64,000 nucleotides of DNA from Planococcus citri (GCF_950023065.1 NC_088678.1:63580460-63644459); one strand, 5' to 3'; shown: positions 31,419-45,038, numbered from the stretch's first letter. The notes: generated by a model not told the origin, from the sequence alone. Numbers and translations are program-made.

Positions 31419-33941
31419 GTGAGTTTTGATCTCTTTTTTACACGTTAGCTCGATAATTTATAATGTTAATTCGAAATTCAGTAAATATTTCTGCATTTTA
31501 ACGAAAGTATCGCAATTTTTCCCATTCGAAGGGAAGGCTGATGAAAGAAGTTGAGATAGGATACCGGCTACGGCGTCAATGACGATGACGCGGGTGACGG
31601 TGTGTTCTGGAATTCGCCACCGAAGGTCAAAATTATTTGGCGAGTTTTCGTCATATTTATGTTATGTTGTGTTATTGCGATTGTTAGGAATACGGATACC
31701 GATACCGGTGCTGTGACTACCGGCGTCTGTGACGATTTGAAATACGTAATCAATTCGACTTACTAGTCCTCTGGAACTTATTCGAAATACCGAAGCATAT
31801 TTAGTTTCGGCGCGATTTTGATATCTGTTGATTCTTGTCGAGTTGTTTGGGTTTTATATGTGTCTGTTGATGATTCTTTTCTTTCAACAGTTATTTTTGC
31901 ATCTTATAATTATTGGTTTTGATAACGGCGTCGATGAAAAAGCGCAATTTCACTATCATTGGCCAAGTTTTTTCCATCTATACAGTGTGATCACTTATTA
32001 ATATGCGATATTTCATGTTTTAATGATGAAGAATGTCGCATGATCTGATGCTGAGGTTATTTCTTTCAAGCAGATGCCTGCTATTGGGTACTTCAACGCG
32101 GAATCGAGAAAATTTGGCGCCGAAATCAGGCAAAGCTGTGCTTAATGATCACCTAATGACATTGTTTATGATCAAAGGGACGTGTTTTTTTTTGGAAATA
32201 TAGGGGCTTAAATGTGTACTTATCTGCATACTCAAAGTTCCATCTACATTCTACAAGGAGTCAACTTTTTTTTGGGGGGGGGAGGAGAGATACCACCCCG
32301 ACGAGATTTTGCGGTCATATCTTCGTAGAGGTGCATTATATACGAGAACTTTTTGTCATATTCAAAAATGTTTCATGTACAAATATTTCAATCCGTAGAG
32401 TTCATAAATTTATATTTTCAAAGTACCTACAAGTTATGAACTTTTAGGATGGGTTATTAGCCATGAATATTTCCGAAAAAGACAAATTTTCATGTAGAAA
32501 GAACCCCTGAGGAGATGAGAACGCGAAGAAACTCTTTTCAAAGAGGCTTTCCCCTCCCACTACGGAAAAGCTCCACACTTGGCAGGTGGAACTTTTAGGT
32601 AAACCGTTTAGTAGACAAACTACCATTTTTTTGAAAGTTTAGGTAAAAAATTGAGATTTTTCTTACTTACAATTAGGTAACTTATAAAAATTCATTAAGA
32701 TGCAACGTAAAACAATTATTAGGTCACCCTGTACAAGATGTAAAAATTTCTTCCCCTCATACCAGGAACACCTGCTCAACATACTAAAACATTAAAAACC
32801 ATTCATCCAATTCAGCCATGATTGACCATAATATTGAAACAGTCAAAAACTTTGATTGGCGATTACGACTTTCTGATCAGTATAATAACCATGTTAGTGT
32901 ATGAACTTTGTTGTGGTTCTGGTTATTACGAACCAGTCATATTTTGAATCTAATTCAGTGGTTCATTTTTCAGTGGAAATGTTCATTTAAAATAGTGATT
33001 TGTGTGATGGAAGTTTTCGAGTAGGTTGGTCGGTTTTTGCATACCAGTTGCTAAAATCATTTTTAAATCAACTTTATTTTTTTTAAAAAATGGAAGATTT
33101 TGAAAAATATTTCGAACCAAATTGGTTTGTTATGTATCGATTTAGAAGTGTCGAGCTTTTCTGACATCAATTTATGAGAAGATAGATTTTTTTGGGGGAC
33201 AAGTTGGTCTGCGCGTGGTCAAATTCAAAAAATGAAAAAATGAAAATGAAAGCACTCGAGTGAACAATGAACATACTTACTACTATATCGTGGTAACTTT
33301 AGTACTTTGCCTACTCGTTTTCTACGTCTCATTTTTGACTAGCATTTAATCGTAACTTACAGAATAAAAATATCATGGTTGATTTCTTGCTACGTCCACA
33401 AGTACATATTAATGCTTTTTTGGAAATATTATATTTTTTCGAGCATTTCAGAAAAAAAAAGTAATACTACGGTTTAAACCACGTCAAAGGTAGATATTTA
33501 ACTTACTGTTTTAATAGATTAGTATTGAATTACTTAAAAATAAGGGTTTCTTGGCGAATGTGGTCAAAAATTGGCGCGAAAGTCAACTTTAAGTGAGAGA
33601 CTGCCTGGAAATATTTTGAGCCACGTAGTCATAAAACAAGCTCAGCCAAAGGTCCTAAAACTAGGGCCATTTCTGAAATGGATAACGTAGGTTTTTTTGT
33701 TTCTTCTGGATTGTACTACTACGTATGCAATACCTCGGCCACCTGCCCAAAAAAATTTATACGATTTGAATTTGTAAGCCTCTCTGATCCATTTCAGTTT
33801 GAACTTTGATACTTACAGTTTGTTACCCTTTAACAGCGATTTAGAGATCGATGAATGGAAAAAATGACGATTAATTATTTGGTAGTTTTATAGCACAGTT
33901 GTTTTAGCATTAAAAATTAAATTTTAGAAATGCATACTTCA
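31419..33941. other. AT-rich DNA without recognised genes
   Basis: No supported ORF, RNA gene or mobile element was found. It may be intron or intergenic. Poly-T and poly-G tracts occur (for example about 32,266-32,282). Confidence 0.4.
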
Positions 33942-34167
33942 AATTCGTTCTCAGTGTAGTTTAAAATACTTCGATTAAAACATTTTTTTGCGATGATTTT
34001 GATTGAATTTCCATAGTTGTAATTGTTTGTAACGTGACGTGACACATTTCTGGCGAGTGTTTGAATAAATCCGAGCAATAAAATACATTTGGATAATTTG
34101 ATCAAAATCATCGTTAAAAATGTGATAATCGTAGTATTTTAAGTTGCTGAGAACGAATCTTGCATTA
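33942..34167. repeat. Foldback element copy A
   Basis: The left arm 33,942-34,013 (ATTCGTTCTCAG...AAAATACTTCGATTA...GATGATTTTGAT) and right arm 34,093-34,167 are inverted copies, about 75-80% alike by eye. It shares ATTCGTTCT and nearby TAGCATTAAAAATT with the larger copy at 39.0-39.66 kb, so the two form a family. Confidence 0.65.
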
Positions 34168-34254
34168 ATTTTTCCCAAATGAAATTTTCGATGGTTCAAA
34201 TGAGTCGAGTTTTATGAAGAGTGTACTTTCAAAATGACCCTTCTCAAAATAAAA

Positions 34255-34413
34255 AGTTTGTCTTTATTTGGCGCTACCGATCGAGCAGAGTGCTGAAGTA
34301 CACTTCCATTCGTGTAGTCCTGTGTAGGTAAGGGCCCCTGGCCAGGACTACACGAGTGTAAGGGTATAGTTCGGCACTCTACTCAATCAATAGTGCCTAT
34401 CAAAGACGAACGT
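34255..34413. repeat. Inverted repeat forming a ~65-bp imperfect hairpin
   Basis: The left arm 34,255-34,322 and right arm 34,342-34,413 pair through CGTGTAGTCCTG / CAGGACTACACG, AGAGTGC / GCACTCT and GTCTTT / AAAGAC, around a loop with GGGCCCCTGG. The arms are about 75% complementary. It could be a tiny MITE or a hairpin RNA. Confidence 0.65.
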
Positions 34414-35112
34414 TTTTTGGAAAAATGTTCATGGCCCACTCCTCGTAAATAGAACGATAGAAGTTGTAAAAAATTTCAAAGTCGATGGATCAGTGAGATT
34501 TAGAAACTTGAGTCACACTTTGGTAAAGAAGGGAGGGGGTGACTGAGGTAATGCGCAGGTTGCAGCACTCAGAAGTGGAGAAACACTTGAAAAAAATTAC
34601 TTCCTCTTTCGTTTTCTTAGGCGCCGCTGAGGTCATTTCGTAACAATTTACATCGTATAGACTCAAGTGCCCATATTCGTAGTTCGTTCATTTGCGTTAA
34701 AAACAGTGTTTCAAAATTTAAAAAAATATATATTTTTCAACAAAAAGCGAGAAATATCTGAAAAAATTGTTTATTTAGTGATAAGAGTCAGTGTACAAAT
34801 TGAAATTTGAACTCAATAGGCATTATTTGATCATTATTACCGCGCTTGGGTCGCACGTATTGAGTGCCAGCTCTAGTTACAGTTTCTATCTCTAGAAATT
34901 GCATAGAGGGGCCTCTTAGAAAAATTATTCGAGGATCAACAGCAACATTCAGAAATATATTTTTAAAGTCAATATACCTGAATATTTTTACGTCCTGCTC
35001 ATTAGGAGTCCTTTAGGTGACTTTTCCGCGTTTCATTTGTAACAATGACCGTGCAAGGTGTTGGGGCCATCACTGTCCATTCGCCCTGTAACTGAATCCC
35101 AGGTAGTCCTGA
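34414..35112. other. Non-coding DNA
   Basis: Nothing recognised beyond short repeats. The frames are short and lack protein-like composition. Confidence 0.4.
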
Positions 35113-35156
35113 CATACTCACACATCTATACACATGCGTATAGATGTGTGAGTATG
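35113..35156. repeat. Perfect 19-bp palindromic hairpin with a 6-nt loop
   Basis: The arms 35,113-35,131 and 35,138-35,156 (CATACTCACACATCTATAC and its exact reverse complement) flank the loop ACATGC. The pairing is perfect. The function is unknown; microsatellite-like sequence or a cruciform-prone site is possible. Confidence 0.9.
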
Positions 35157-38100
35157 CGAATTACACCCATGTATCGGAAATCAATGTTGATTAAATTTTT
35201 ATGATTTTGATTAACAAGTCCGATATTTCAATCAGGTGTATTTACAAAATTTCACAATTTGATGGAAGTGATCGAGTATCGAGTATGGTGAACAAGGATT
35301 GCAACTTACTGATGCTGAACACAAATACAGCGTGAGTTTTTCCTAAAAAGGATTTTAAAGATTGAATAGTGTAATGAAACTTTGAAAAATCTCAATTTTT
35401 GGGACCCTCCCAATATCACATCGTTGGTGGAGAGATGAAAATTGAATTGGATTTCAAAACCAATGGATTCGAGAGATTTAGAAACTGAGCATCTTTTTAG
35501 GGTAGAGGTGACCGAGGCACTATAAAAGTAACAAACCCAACAGAAGCAAAACAACCACTTTATTTCTCAATAAATTTCACTACTGTAAAAACCGTGGACT
35601 CGACCCGATTCAAAGTGAAATTTCTCGCATAAAAATAGAGAATGCTTTTGTTTTTGCTCCATAAGGTACATTCTGAAGCAGTAGTTCGTCGGTCATTTTG
35701 AGGCCCTAAATGTGGGTTTCTCGAAGTGCCTATTTTTTTGGATTACTGAAAAGAGTAAGAAAAGAGGCTAGTTAGATTTTTAGAAAATGATGAAAAAACA
35801 GACAAAATAAAATGAAAAACATTTTAAGCTGATGCTGATGTTTGAACGACTCGTTACTAATACCCGTAACCAAATTGAATTACATTGAATTAAATTGGAA
35901 TTTGAAAACTATTAATTTAATGAATATTTGTGAAAAGCAGAATAAGTACTTAAGCTTACACATTTTTGAAGCAACACACATATTACGATAATTTAAATGA
36001 AATGAATCAGAATTTTCATCGTTATCGTCGTCATTTCCACGACCATTAAGATGAGAGGGCTTCAGGCTGATGAAGTGATGAATCTCCTGAGTGGGCTCAC
36101 ACCCCATAATACATTCGTCATCGTCAATCGTCCAATCGACATAGATGGCTTTCTTAAATGCTGGAGTAGACCATGAAAAAATGAAAAAGAAGAAAAATTC
36201 CTTACTCAGCTAGTACTTTCCAATCATGACTATTCAGTCTTCGGAATTTATCGCCGGAGACAAAAAATATGGGTAAAGTGCCCGACACAATAGATTACCT
36301 TACTTACCTATTAAATACCGTTATTGTTTACGGTAATAATACATTACCTCTATGTACATTGTACGTACAAGTACATACATTTATACGTATCTGCATAGGG
36401 ATTTCCTTTTTAATTTTTCACCTCTTTATCGTGTCGTATACTCTTAATAGTCGTACACGTGCTGCACAAGGTGAGAATGTCTACCTGTAGTACGGTGTTA
36501 TTTTGCATAAACAGGTGACGTCGAAGGTCGATTTGACGATGATTTTTTTCGTTTTTTAATTTTTTTTTTTTTTTTTTTTTTTGGTTATCGCGGTTCGTGG
36601 CTCATCTATATTTTGTTCACAGTTTATGTGGCTAGCTTCGCGAATGCGTCAAAGATACCGCCGCTGGCAATGTTTAACACTTGGGTGAAAATTACTCTCG
36701 CGTTTATCGAGGCGCGGAATTGAAATTTTCACGCTGTAATTGGTGTCCTTTTTTACTTTGTGTGTTTTGACTTGACTTGGGAGAGAAAAAGAAGTATGTG
36801 TTTAGGTGATTTATACGAGTAGAATTATTATGCATCGAATGTGCGAATGTATTGATTGATTGGTGTAGAATGAAACTATAGTGGTTGCTGAGTTTTCAGA
36901 TATAGGTGATTTATTTTGAATCGATTCTGTTTTTGAAAAGAGCATCCTGAGATGTTCTTCGAACGGCTTCTGGGCTGGATTGTCATTGAGTTAATTTCTG
37001 AAGTCTAGGTATTCGTTGAATCGGTCTTGAAACCATGGCTTCTCTCGCTGAAAAAATAGAATACCATTATAAATTGACTTTTTTACATGATAACATGCAA
37101 AAGGTAACACGACGCGCACCAAATAAGAGCAGAAGTTGCTCGTTGGAATATTTTAACTAAAAATAAATAAAACATTAAATTAATTATTAAAGGTGAAAAC
37201 AATTTTCACAATAAAAATATTATTTTATGAATTTGAAACCGAACTAAAAATCCACGAAACAATAAAATTACAATTAATTTTATGTACCTAATTAATTGAA
37301 AATTAATTTTCATAATATCAAACCGAAAAAAAAATGTTGAAATAACATGACTTCGGAAAGGTTAATTTTGGCTCCCGAGTCGTCGTTCCGGTTTCCTGAA
37401 GGAATTACATAGTGTTTCAAAATGGAGCCCCCCTTCCGAAAACATCTTATATGTGGATGACGTTGAAGCCCTTTCCTCTCAAACTCCCCCCCCCCCCCTG
37501 AAACTTTTCCTATGACTGAAAAGGGAATACTTGAGGTATGGTACCTCGTACGTTTGAGTATGAAAGTTTTTTAAAAGCGTAAACATGCGAAAAGCAAAAA
37601 CTCTCTTGCAATCAGTGAATTAACGATCACCTGCCCTAATAGGTGTTCTTCTCGATTTGTGTGATAATAAGAGAAAAAAATATCACGAGTATCCCCATTC
37701 CCCATCCTATACAACGAATAGAGAAAAGTTAAAACACTCATCTAAATTTGAATTCCGCATCGAAGCATCAAACTGACATACACACAACATAAACAGAAAC
37801 ACGCAGCTGTCACGCCACTTATGTAAAGTGACAATGTCGTTGATCTTTCATTCTTGTTTTTTATACCATTAGCAATGTACTCGTAGTCGTATGTGTACTT
37901 GTAATAATTCGCGTAGTCGTGTAGCTGGCGTTTAGATGTAATGTAGCGTGGTATATTTTGTAAACGACGCCAGGTGAAATTTTTTTTCGTATCGTCGACA
38001 TCGAAAATGACAGCCACGAAACACCTGAATCGTCACGAAGAATCCCTTCGTACTTGTAGTTGCATCAGTGAAATTCTACCGAAAATGAGCAACAAAAAAA

Positions 38101-39027
38101 AGTAACTTTTTTAAAGCTCAGAAGACGCATGCCATTGGTGCTAGTAGTTACTTGTCAATTAATCGGTCAAAAAACTTCCTTCAAATTTTTCCCCATATCA
38201 ACATCTCGTCGTCTCAATTTGGAAGGTCGAAGTAACAGCACTACGTTCTTTCTTTCGGTTTCAAATACTCTACGAGTAAAATGTACACATACCCATAACC
38301 TTCGATTAAACTCGTACTTTGTAGCGTACAAAGAACAACAACAACACACAGCAGATGTAAAACTGCTGGCGCTGGTACAGACAGACAATGTAGCCCAAAC
38401 GAAGGACTATTGCGGTTTCGCGAATATGTTCGAGTGATTAAGACATCGGAAGTGGCTACGTATTACCTATATTTATAATACATAGGTACTTGCCACTGCT
38501 TACCTTCCAATAGGGCAGACAAATGGGTCGTAGCTCGTAATGCTTTCATCACGAGATTTATACGAAAATTGATGAATGAAACTACCACACTCTCGAATTG
38601 CAGACCACCCAGCGAAATATCGAATTTCTGCCTCGAGTTGTGCAAGAGCTGATGTGTGTAGGTTTCCTCAAAGTACATAGATCCATTTTTGGGAGAAAAA
38701 TTGGATTTTGTTGCCTTTTGAGCGCATCATTTTTTCTTTCATCGCCACGAAAAAAATCAAATCACATGGCTAATCGGTTTTATTTTCGGCGACCCTTCAT
38801 GCATAATTACTCCTTAGGCGGTTGCATGTCGTTGCACTTTGCATGTTTGCCTCCCCCCTCCTCACACAATAAAGTGCTATTCATCAAGTTTGTAATTGAG
38901 TTCCAAATTCGATGCTTTTCTTAGCTTTCTGCCGACCATTCGAAGGTGGATCGGTCACAATAACTACGATTTCTTATTTTGGCACTATTCTAGCATTAAA
39001 AATTTTATTTTGCATAAAGTAATGTTA
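35157..39027. other. AT-rich intergenic or intronic DNA
   Basis: No supported gene. Notable tracts are a poly-T run at about 36,557-36,582, a C run at about 37,488-37,497 and CGAGTA/TACTCG phrases scattered through. The phrase AAAAACTCTCTTGCAATC occurs near 37,597 and again near 41,008, a short dispersed repeat. Confidence 0.4.
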
Positions 39028-39661
39028 CATTATTCGTTCTGGTACGTAGATTGAAATATCCTGTTAAACACTTTTTCAGCGATCATTTCGATAACATTTT
39101 CAATGGACAATATGCGTAGTACAGTGGAAGATGTATAAGGAGAAAGATCTACGTGTTTCACTGCTCTCTCAGGAGAAGAAGCTTGGATACTACCCCGAGA
39201 TATTCAAACCTCCCAAACCCTGCACAATGCAAAACGTGTGCACTTCGCAAATACCGAATTTGCGAATAAGTTGTGCTCGAGACTCCTAACTCAGCATTTT
39301 CCCCGTAAACTGTCTCGAGGGACAAGTCCTGTAGTCCAATACAAATCTCACAGGACTGATAATGGATAAACCAAGTCCCAATGGTACTCGTACGTGGGTG
39401 AATCTGCTCCTACTGTAAACAATATTACTCGTGCCATCGTAACGTATGTACCTAGTACCTGAATATAGCCATAGAATATGCAATCGAATAAACTGGTCCA
39501 CTACGTATGACTTAGTGGGCATATTACCTGTCTCACCACCAGTTTTTGAAAAATCCTCACGAAAAAAAAAAAAATTTGAACGATTTGATCGAAATGATGG
39601 TAAAAAGTGTAGTATATTATACAAATAATCTGGGTATTTCAATCTGCTGAGAACGAATTCT
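39028..39661. repeat. Foldback element copy B, with a larger interior
   Basis: The left arm (about 39,028-39,100: TTATTCGTTCT, AGATTGAAATA, CATTTCGAT) and right arm (about 39,576-39,661) are inverted copies. The right arm ends CTGAGAACGAATTC, matching copy A at 34.15 kb. About 475 bp lies between the arms, so the interior is longer than in copy A. Confidence 0.55.
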
Positions 39662-39672
39662 GCTAGTTTTTC

Positions 39673-39954
39673 CTAACTGGAATTTTTAGATTTAGTGGTT
39701 GAATAGTGCTTGAAATTTGAATCGTGTGTTTCCTGTAAGTTGAATTTTACATCAGCAATTGAACTGTTTTTTCCGAATTTTTCTGGATATTTATCATTTT
39801 GCAAGTAAATTGCTTTAAGGTCTTCGAAGGTCAGATAGCAATATTTCCAAATGGCCAACTCGACGTTGACGTCTTTTTTTAGTTTACCTCTTTCGTAATC
39901 TTCATAGGATTCTGAGTGTTCCAATCTTCTATTGATTAATAATGTTGAAGTCAC
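39673..39954 (-). pseudogene. Possible protein-coding fragment, 93 aa
   Basis: The translation (RRLEHSESYEDYERGKLK; AIWKYCYLTFEDLKAIYL) has a balanced, protein-like composition unlike most frames here. There is no clean start, splice context or recognised family. It may be a relic exon or transposon fragment, or chance. Confidence 0.2.
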
Positions 39955-40045
39955 TACCAGTAGGGTAATTGAACTGGCGTTTAAATGGCCAAGTTAGTGG
40001 CAAAAAGCGCTTTTTATCTCAAATTACTACTTTGAGGACTTGTGT

Positions 40046-40665
40046 GACTCACTAGGAACTTCATGAAGAGTCGCCTGGAGATTTGGATGGGAAGTGGTCT
40101 CAGTGGTAGTCCTTGGCGTAAGTACCTCACTATTTAAATTTTAGCTGCCAGGTTTGAGTTGAGCTCCCATAGTACATATAATTTTGAATTTCGAAATTTT
40201 CAAAAATCGATACCCCGACGCTCAGATTTTTCCCACGGTGTTGTCGTGGGAAAATTCTGACCCACGCGCTTGCACAAGGGGCATCTTTCATTTTCAAAAT
40301 TCAACTAAATTTTTCATGTTACATCTCTCTTAGTATTATTCAAATTTTCATCGAAAATGAAGAACTTGATTTATGTTCGAAAAATAAAATATGAAAAAAT
40401 TGGTTGAAAGGGAAAATGAAACAGCGTCCCTTGGTCAAGCGCGTGGGTCAGAATTGTCCCACGACAACTCCGTGGGAAAAGCTTGAGCGTTGGGGTAGCG
40501 ATTTTTGAAAATTTCAAAATTCAAAATTTTACTGAGGGAGCTAAACTCGAAACTGGCAGACAAAATTTTGAAGGTGTGGTACTTGAGCCAAGGGCTACCA
40601 CTGAGACCAATTTACATCCAAATCCCGGGGGGGGGCACTTCATGAGGTTCCCTGTCAGCCCCTGT
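40046..40665. repeat. Foldback element, about 620 bp, near-complete hairpin
   Basis: The left arm (40,046 to about 40,315) and right arm (about 40,398-40,665) are inverted copies nearly to the loop. Matched landmarks are GGTCTCAGTGGTAG / CTACCACTGAGACC, TGTCGTGGGA / TCCCACGACA, and CTGACCCACGCGCTTG with its complement. A run of nine G at about 40,626 marks the right arm. There is no coding capacity. Confidence 0.85.
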
Positions 40666-42329
40666 AGGGCTACGAAACTGAAAATTTTTGTGGGTGTTCT
40701 CTCGCTCAACTTGAACTTCTCGCCAATTTCCGTCGAATTCCAATGTACTTTTTTCCAACTCCAATCTGCAAAGAACTTCTGTGATTTGTTTGCTCTTCTT
40801 TGAGTTGAATTTTTTAAAGATATTGTTTGAATTTAATTTGGCGAAGTGGCATCTTTCTATGTATAAAAAAGTGAAAAACGAATTGAAAATTGATGCTAAA
40901 TGTGTGAGGATATTTCAATCATGATATTATCGAGAGTTATTTGTAGAAAAATTTCAAAGCGTGAGTAAAGCATTAATCAAGCAACAAATAAGCAAAAGCA
41001 AATGCAAAAACTCTCTTGCAATCTGTATTTTCTTCCAGCGATATGAGCAAATGTAATTCATCGTTTCATTACATCAGGCGAGTTGAATCATTTGCAAAGA
41101 AAACATAATCTTTTCATTTTATTTTATAGCGTTCTTTGAGGAAACGATCATTACCGCCCATAGTCCTTACTCAATTGGCACATTTGAAAAGTAAAATAAC
41201 ACCATTCTTGATGCGAGACGTTGATTTTCCTGACTTCAACATTTGAAATTTGAAATATTTTTGAAAACATGAGATTTGGCTTGAGTAAAGCGAAGGCACA
41301 AACTTTTTAAAAAACACCATTTTCGAGAAATAGAACAGAACAACGTTATTTCTAATGTGAGAAATCAATTTTTCTACGCACAACATATTACATTTTAAGT
41401 AGGTATATTATGTACCTGGTATAAGTTTGAAAAAATATTCTCCAACAGTAAATTGGTCAGACTGGTCAGAGAAATTAATAAATAATCTGACCACGCGAAT
41501 AAAGCTACCTACAAAAAAAATAAAAGCTGGACCATTTTTTATGTTGGCTCATTCATTATCATCTTTCATTCAATCTTTCCAATTCGTTGTCGAGAAATTA
41601 TTGCCTTTCTATTTTTTTTTGTGAATGCTGCTGAATCTGGGCACTCTGATTCAAGTTCACCAACACGAGTGAAAACCCCCTCAAAAAGTCCTCTTTCGGA
41701 TTTGTAAACCTAAAAAATTTGAGAAAATACTATGTAATACGAGTACCTAGATGGCTCAAAACCGACATCTAGGCGAAAAACCCCTGCAATATTGTTCGAT
41801 GCAGAATTGCATCGGTTTGAAAGTCACCCAACTTCGTTCCGACGTGAACATTCCACTCTTCTGCGATCCAATTTTTGTGGAATCATGTTCTAGCAGTGCT
41901 GTAATTTTCTATTTATAATGATGTTATCTCGTCTGGACTTTTCAAGTACCCTTGTGCGAGAATTTTCGTGAAGAAAAAATTGAAATGCATAAGGAAGGGT
42001 GAAGTGAGAGTTGCGAGATACTCCGTATCGATATTAGTACGCTGTATGTACGAGTACGTTATCTTGCAACTATTCGAATGGCTTCGATGCAGCCTTCGAG
42101 TTAGGTTTCGTTCGGAATTACGATAAGATAACACACCTTTGCTGTGCGATATATATCTCTGCCTTTGAGCAAATCTATTACGAAGACGAACAAAGTTAAC
42201 GTAATGCATGTAAGCATGTTTAGTTTTGACTTGATGCTTGTAGATGTATGTACATATGACCGAAGTACATACGTAATATGATTATGACGCGACGTGTACT
42301 GTTTAATTCTGCATCGTAATTTTCTCGCT
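40666..42329. other. Non-coding DNA
   Basis: No supported gene. The sequence near 41,578-41,660 (AATTCGTTGTCGAG, GTGAATGCTG) is similar to 43,085-43,200, where a 36-bp piece (CATAC plus T run plus AGTGAATGCTGGCTAGTC) is tandemly duplicated. Confidence 0.4.
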
Positions 42330-42693
42330 TTTCGTGTTGTAAAAATTTGCGTGAAATATTTAAAATTTGTTTTGGAAATCCGAATTTTTACTGCGGTTCG
42401 TGATATCGGTGATCTTGTTTCGTATTAATGTCATTGTTAGGTGTCTATTCGTGAAACCAAGGTGTTCTGGAAAGCCAATTCGAACAATTTCGTGCAGGTT
42501 ATTCGTTGGCATTTTCAAAGCAAAATTTCAACGTGTTGTACGTCGATGGTTGATCATTCGTGTAAATAATGTCCGTGTGGTTTGGTTCGATTTTTTTTTT
42601 GTTGGAACGAGGTCCTCATAGATGAGGCGAAAATTTTGATCGAAGACGAGACATCACCACACTGGTTCTGTATTCTGCTTGACAATGATTTCG
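42330..42693 (+). other. Candidate untranslated first exon
   Basis: A G/T- and CpG-richer segment resembling a 5' UTR, ending in a consensus donor (TTTCG then GTGAGT at 42,694). Its style matches the candidate at 31.07-31.42 kb, so both might be alternative first exons of one gene running right. There is no direct proof. Confidence 0.2.
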
Positions 42694-44069
42694 GTGAGTT
42701 AGTTTATTTTCTACGTATCTTACATAAGTACGTAATAATATTAAATTTTCGCATGTAACTTTTGCGATGAATGTTTTTCATCGAATTAATGTCATTTTTA
42801 GTAAGATTGTGATGTGTTTTTTAATATGAATCTCACGAGAAGTTGATTAGATAAAATGAAAAAGGAATGGGAGTATCCGATGGAGAGATATCATTCCAGT
42901 AAAATCTTGATAATGTGTAAATGTGATGTAGGTTTTTACATCGGATTTGTGAATTTTGTTCGATATTTTGCTATAAAATTGTGCAATAATGCTACATCTT
43001 TGAAGTGGAAAAGGTTTCGATGCACCTATCGACGAATTATATACGATGGTTGACCATAGATAAATAATGATCTTTCACGTCTTATTCTTTCTAATTCGTT
43101 GTCGAGGAATTGTCCTCATACTTACATACTTTTTTTTAGTGAATGCTGGCTAGTCTAAGTTCATACTTTTTTTAGTGAATGCTGGCTAGTCTAAGTTCAC
43201 TAACAGATTTTTTTCAAACTTATTGTCAGATACTCAGTGATTCGAAAAAAGCTATTTTGTTGCATACGAGTAGATCATACGAGTACGATAAACCCACGAT
43301 TTAAAACCATTTTCTGAGCTTTGTTGTTTTCATAACAACAGAACCTATTTTACTAATTGACTAAATTGCTCAGATTACTCAAAAAATGCGAAAGTAAACA
43401 AAAACGAATTTGATTTAATTCAGGCATGACAGTGTTTGAATTTAAAAAACAAAAAGAGGTGCTTTATTTGAGAGAAGAGAGTCCTGTGATTATGGCGAGT
43501 TGAGCTGGTTCCTTGTTATGAATCAAAGTGTGCGATGTTCGACCATCAATCATATTTTTAATGGTCTTTTTTTCAGTATAGACTACAGAGGTATTCGGAT
43601 CGTAAAAAATAACAAGATCGTAAATAGATGATAGGAATCAGACAATCCATACCTATGGGTACCACCTCTATAGGTATAGGTACCTTCTTTTTTTTTTTTA
43701 TTGAATATTATGTTGACAAATGAACACAGTGTAATCATTTCTTCGCTTGAGTGGTGCGATCATTTCATGGAAAAGTATTTTTATTTGCACGCGAGTTCCA
43801 ACTTCCAGTAGTATGCGGACATTCCGTAGGACTTGTTTGTGTTTACTATGTTTTCCTTCGATTTTCCCCTCTCTTCGCCCGTTCGTGCTTTCAACACGTG
43901 TTGATGTGTTCAAATACATACTTACGTTTTTTTTTTGTAATGTACGTAGAAATTTAGCAGTTGCGGAAATGGGAAATTTGCGCTAATTTCTTCGTGTGCA
44001 GTTTTTAAAAGCTCTGAATTTTTGTTTTCCTGTTGTTTTGTTTGTGAAGAAATTTTGATGAGGTAGCAC
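42694..44069. other. Non-coding DNA left of element 2
   Basis: No supported gene. It contains the tandem 36-bp duplication at about 43,126-43,200 and a poly-T tract near 43,687. Confidence 0.4.
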
Positions 44070-44073
44070 GATG

Positions 44074-45021
44074 TGTGGTGTAGGAATTAGGAATAAGAGA
44101 GAATTTTAGAACTAGGAACAAATAATGAGAAGATAGGTATTAGGAAATTTTATGATTAGGAAATATTGGGATGGGTTTGGATTAGGATAAGACAAACCTA
44201 CCTAACCACATAATACAAAAATGCTCTATTTTAATTCAAATACACGAAGATCTGTTTCAACCAATACTCAATCGAAAGAAAGGGATTTTATTTACAAGGT
44301 AGGTAGAACCTACATCATACACAATCTTAGTTGGAACGTATCCCAGTGTAAAAATAAACTCGAAAAGTAAATTGAATTTACATACATTTCTAGACATTGC
44401 AAGCAAGTCGAAATAGTTGGAAATCTACTAAATCTATACCTAGATTATTCAGATTGAATCACTGTATTAAATCCTTACCTAGATTATTCAGATGAATTCT
44501 AACTACTTTACCATTAACCTAATCATTACCTTGACCATATCAATCGTAGTTGGACTGAATCTATTCATAGATTATATCGTAGCCCTATACTTTGAAATAA
44601 GAACCTAAATGCTGACCAACATATTGGCTAGAGGATTTCCCTCAGCCATGCCGGTAACTCGACCAGGAAACTTACTCCATTAGAATTGATGTCCAATTAA
44701 TTAGTGAAATAAATTCATAGCAACACAAAATAACACTCGCGTTACCGGAGAAATTATATCATTTTAATAAGTTCAATTTTAAACAAAATACTCGAATTCA
44801 GCCATGTAATGACTGGCAAATTTAAAGATAAAAAATTACAGAAAAAATACGAACGCACGTTCTTAATCGAGTGGAAAAAACATACTGAAGAATAGGTAGG
44901 TATTACCTATTGTCATAATCACTCGAGTTTCCCACCATAGATTTTAACCTTGAAATGGGCTCATTGAATTTATGTACTAAGTTTTGCCTAACTATTTCTA
45001 TTCAGGCTCGTCTATAGCACA
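44074..45021 (-). repeat. 3' LTR of element 2
   Basis: 948 bp, with TG...CA ends in both orientations (minus strand: TGTGCTATAG...CCTACACCACA). It appears identical to the other LTR. Confidence 0.98.
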
Positions 45022-45038
45022 TAATTTCTCCCCCTGCC
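45022..45038 (-). other. Polypurine tract of element 2
   Basis: The minus strand reads GGCAGGGGGAGAAATTA, directly abutting the TG of the 3' LTR. This is the expected plus-strand DNA primer site. Confidence 0.85.
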
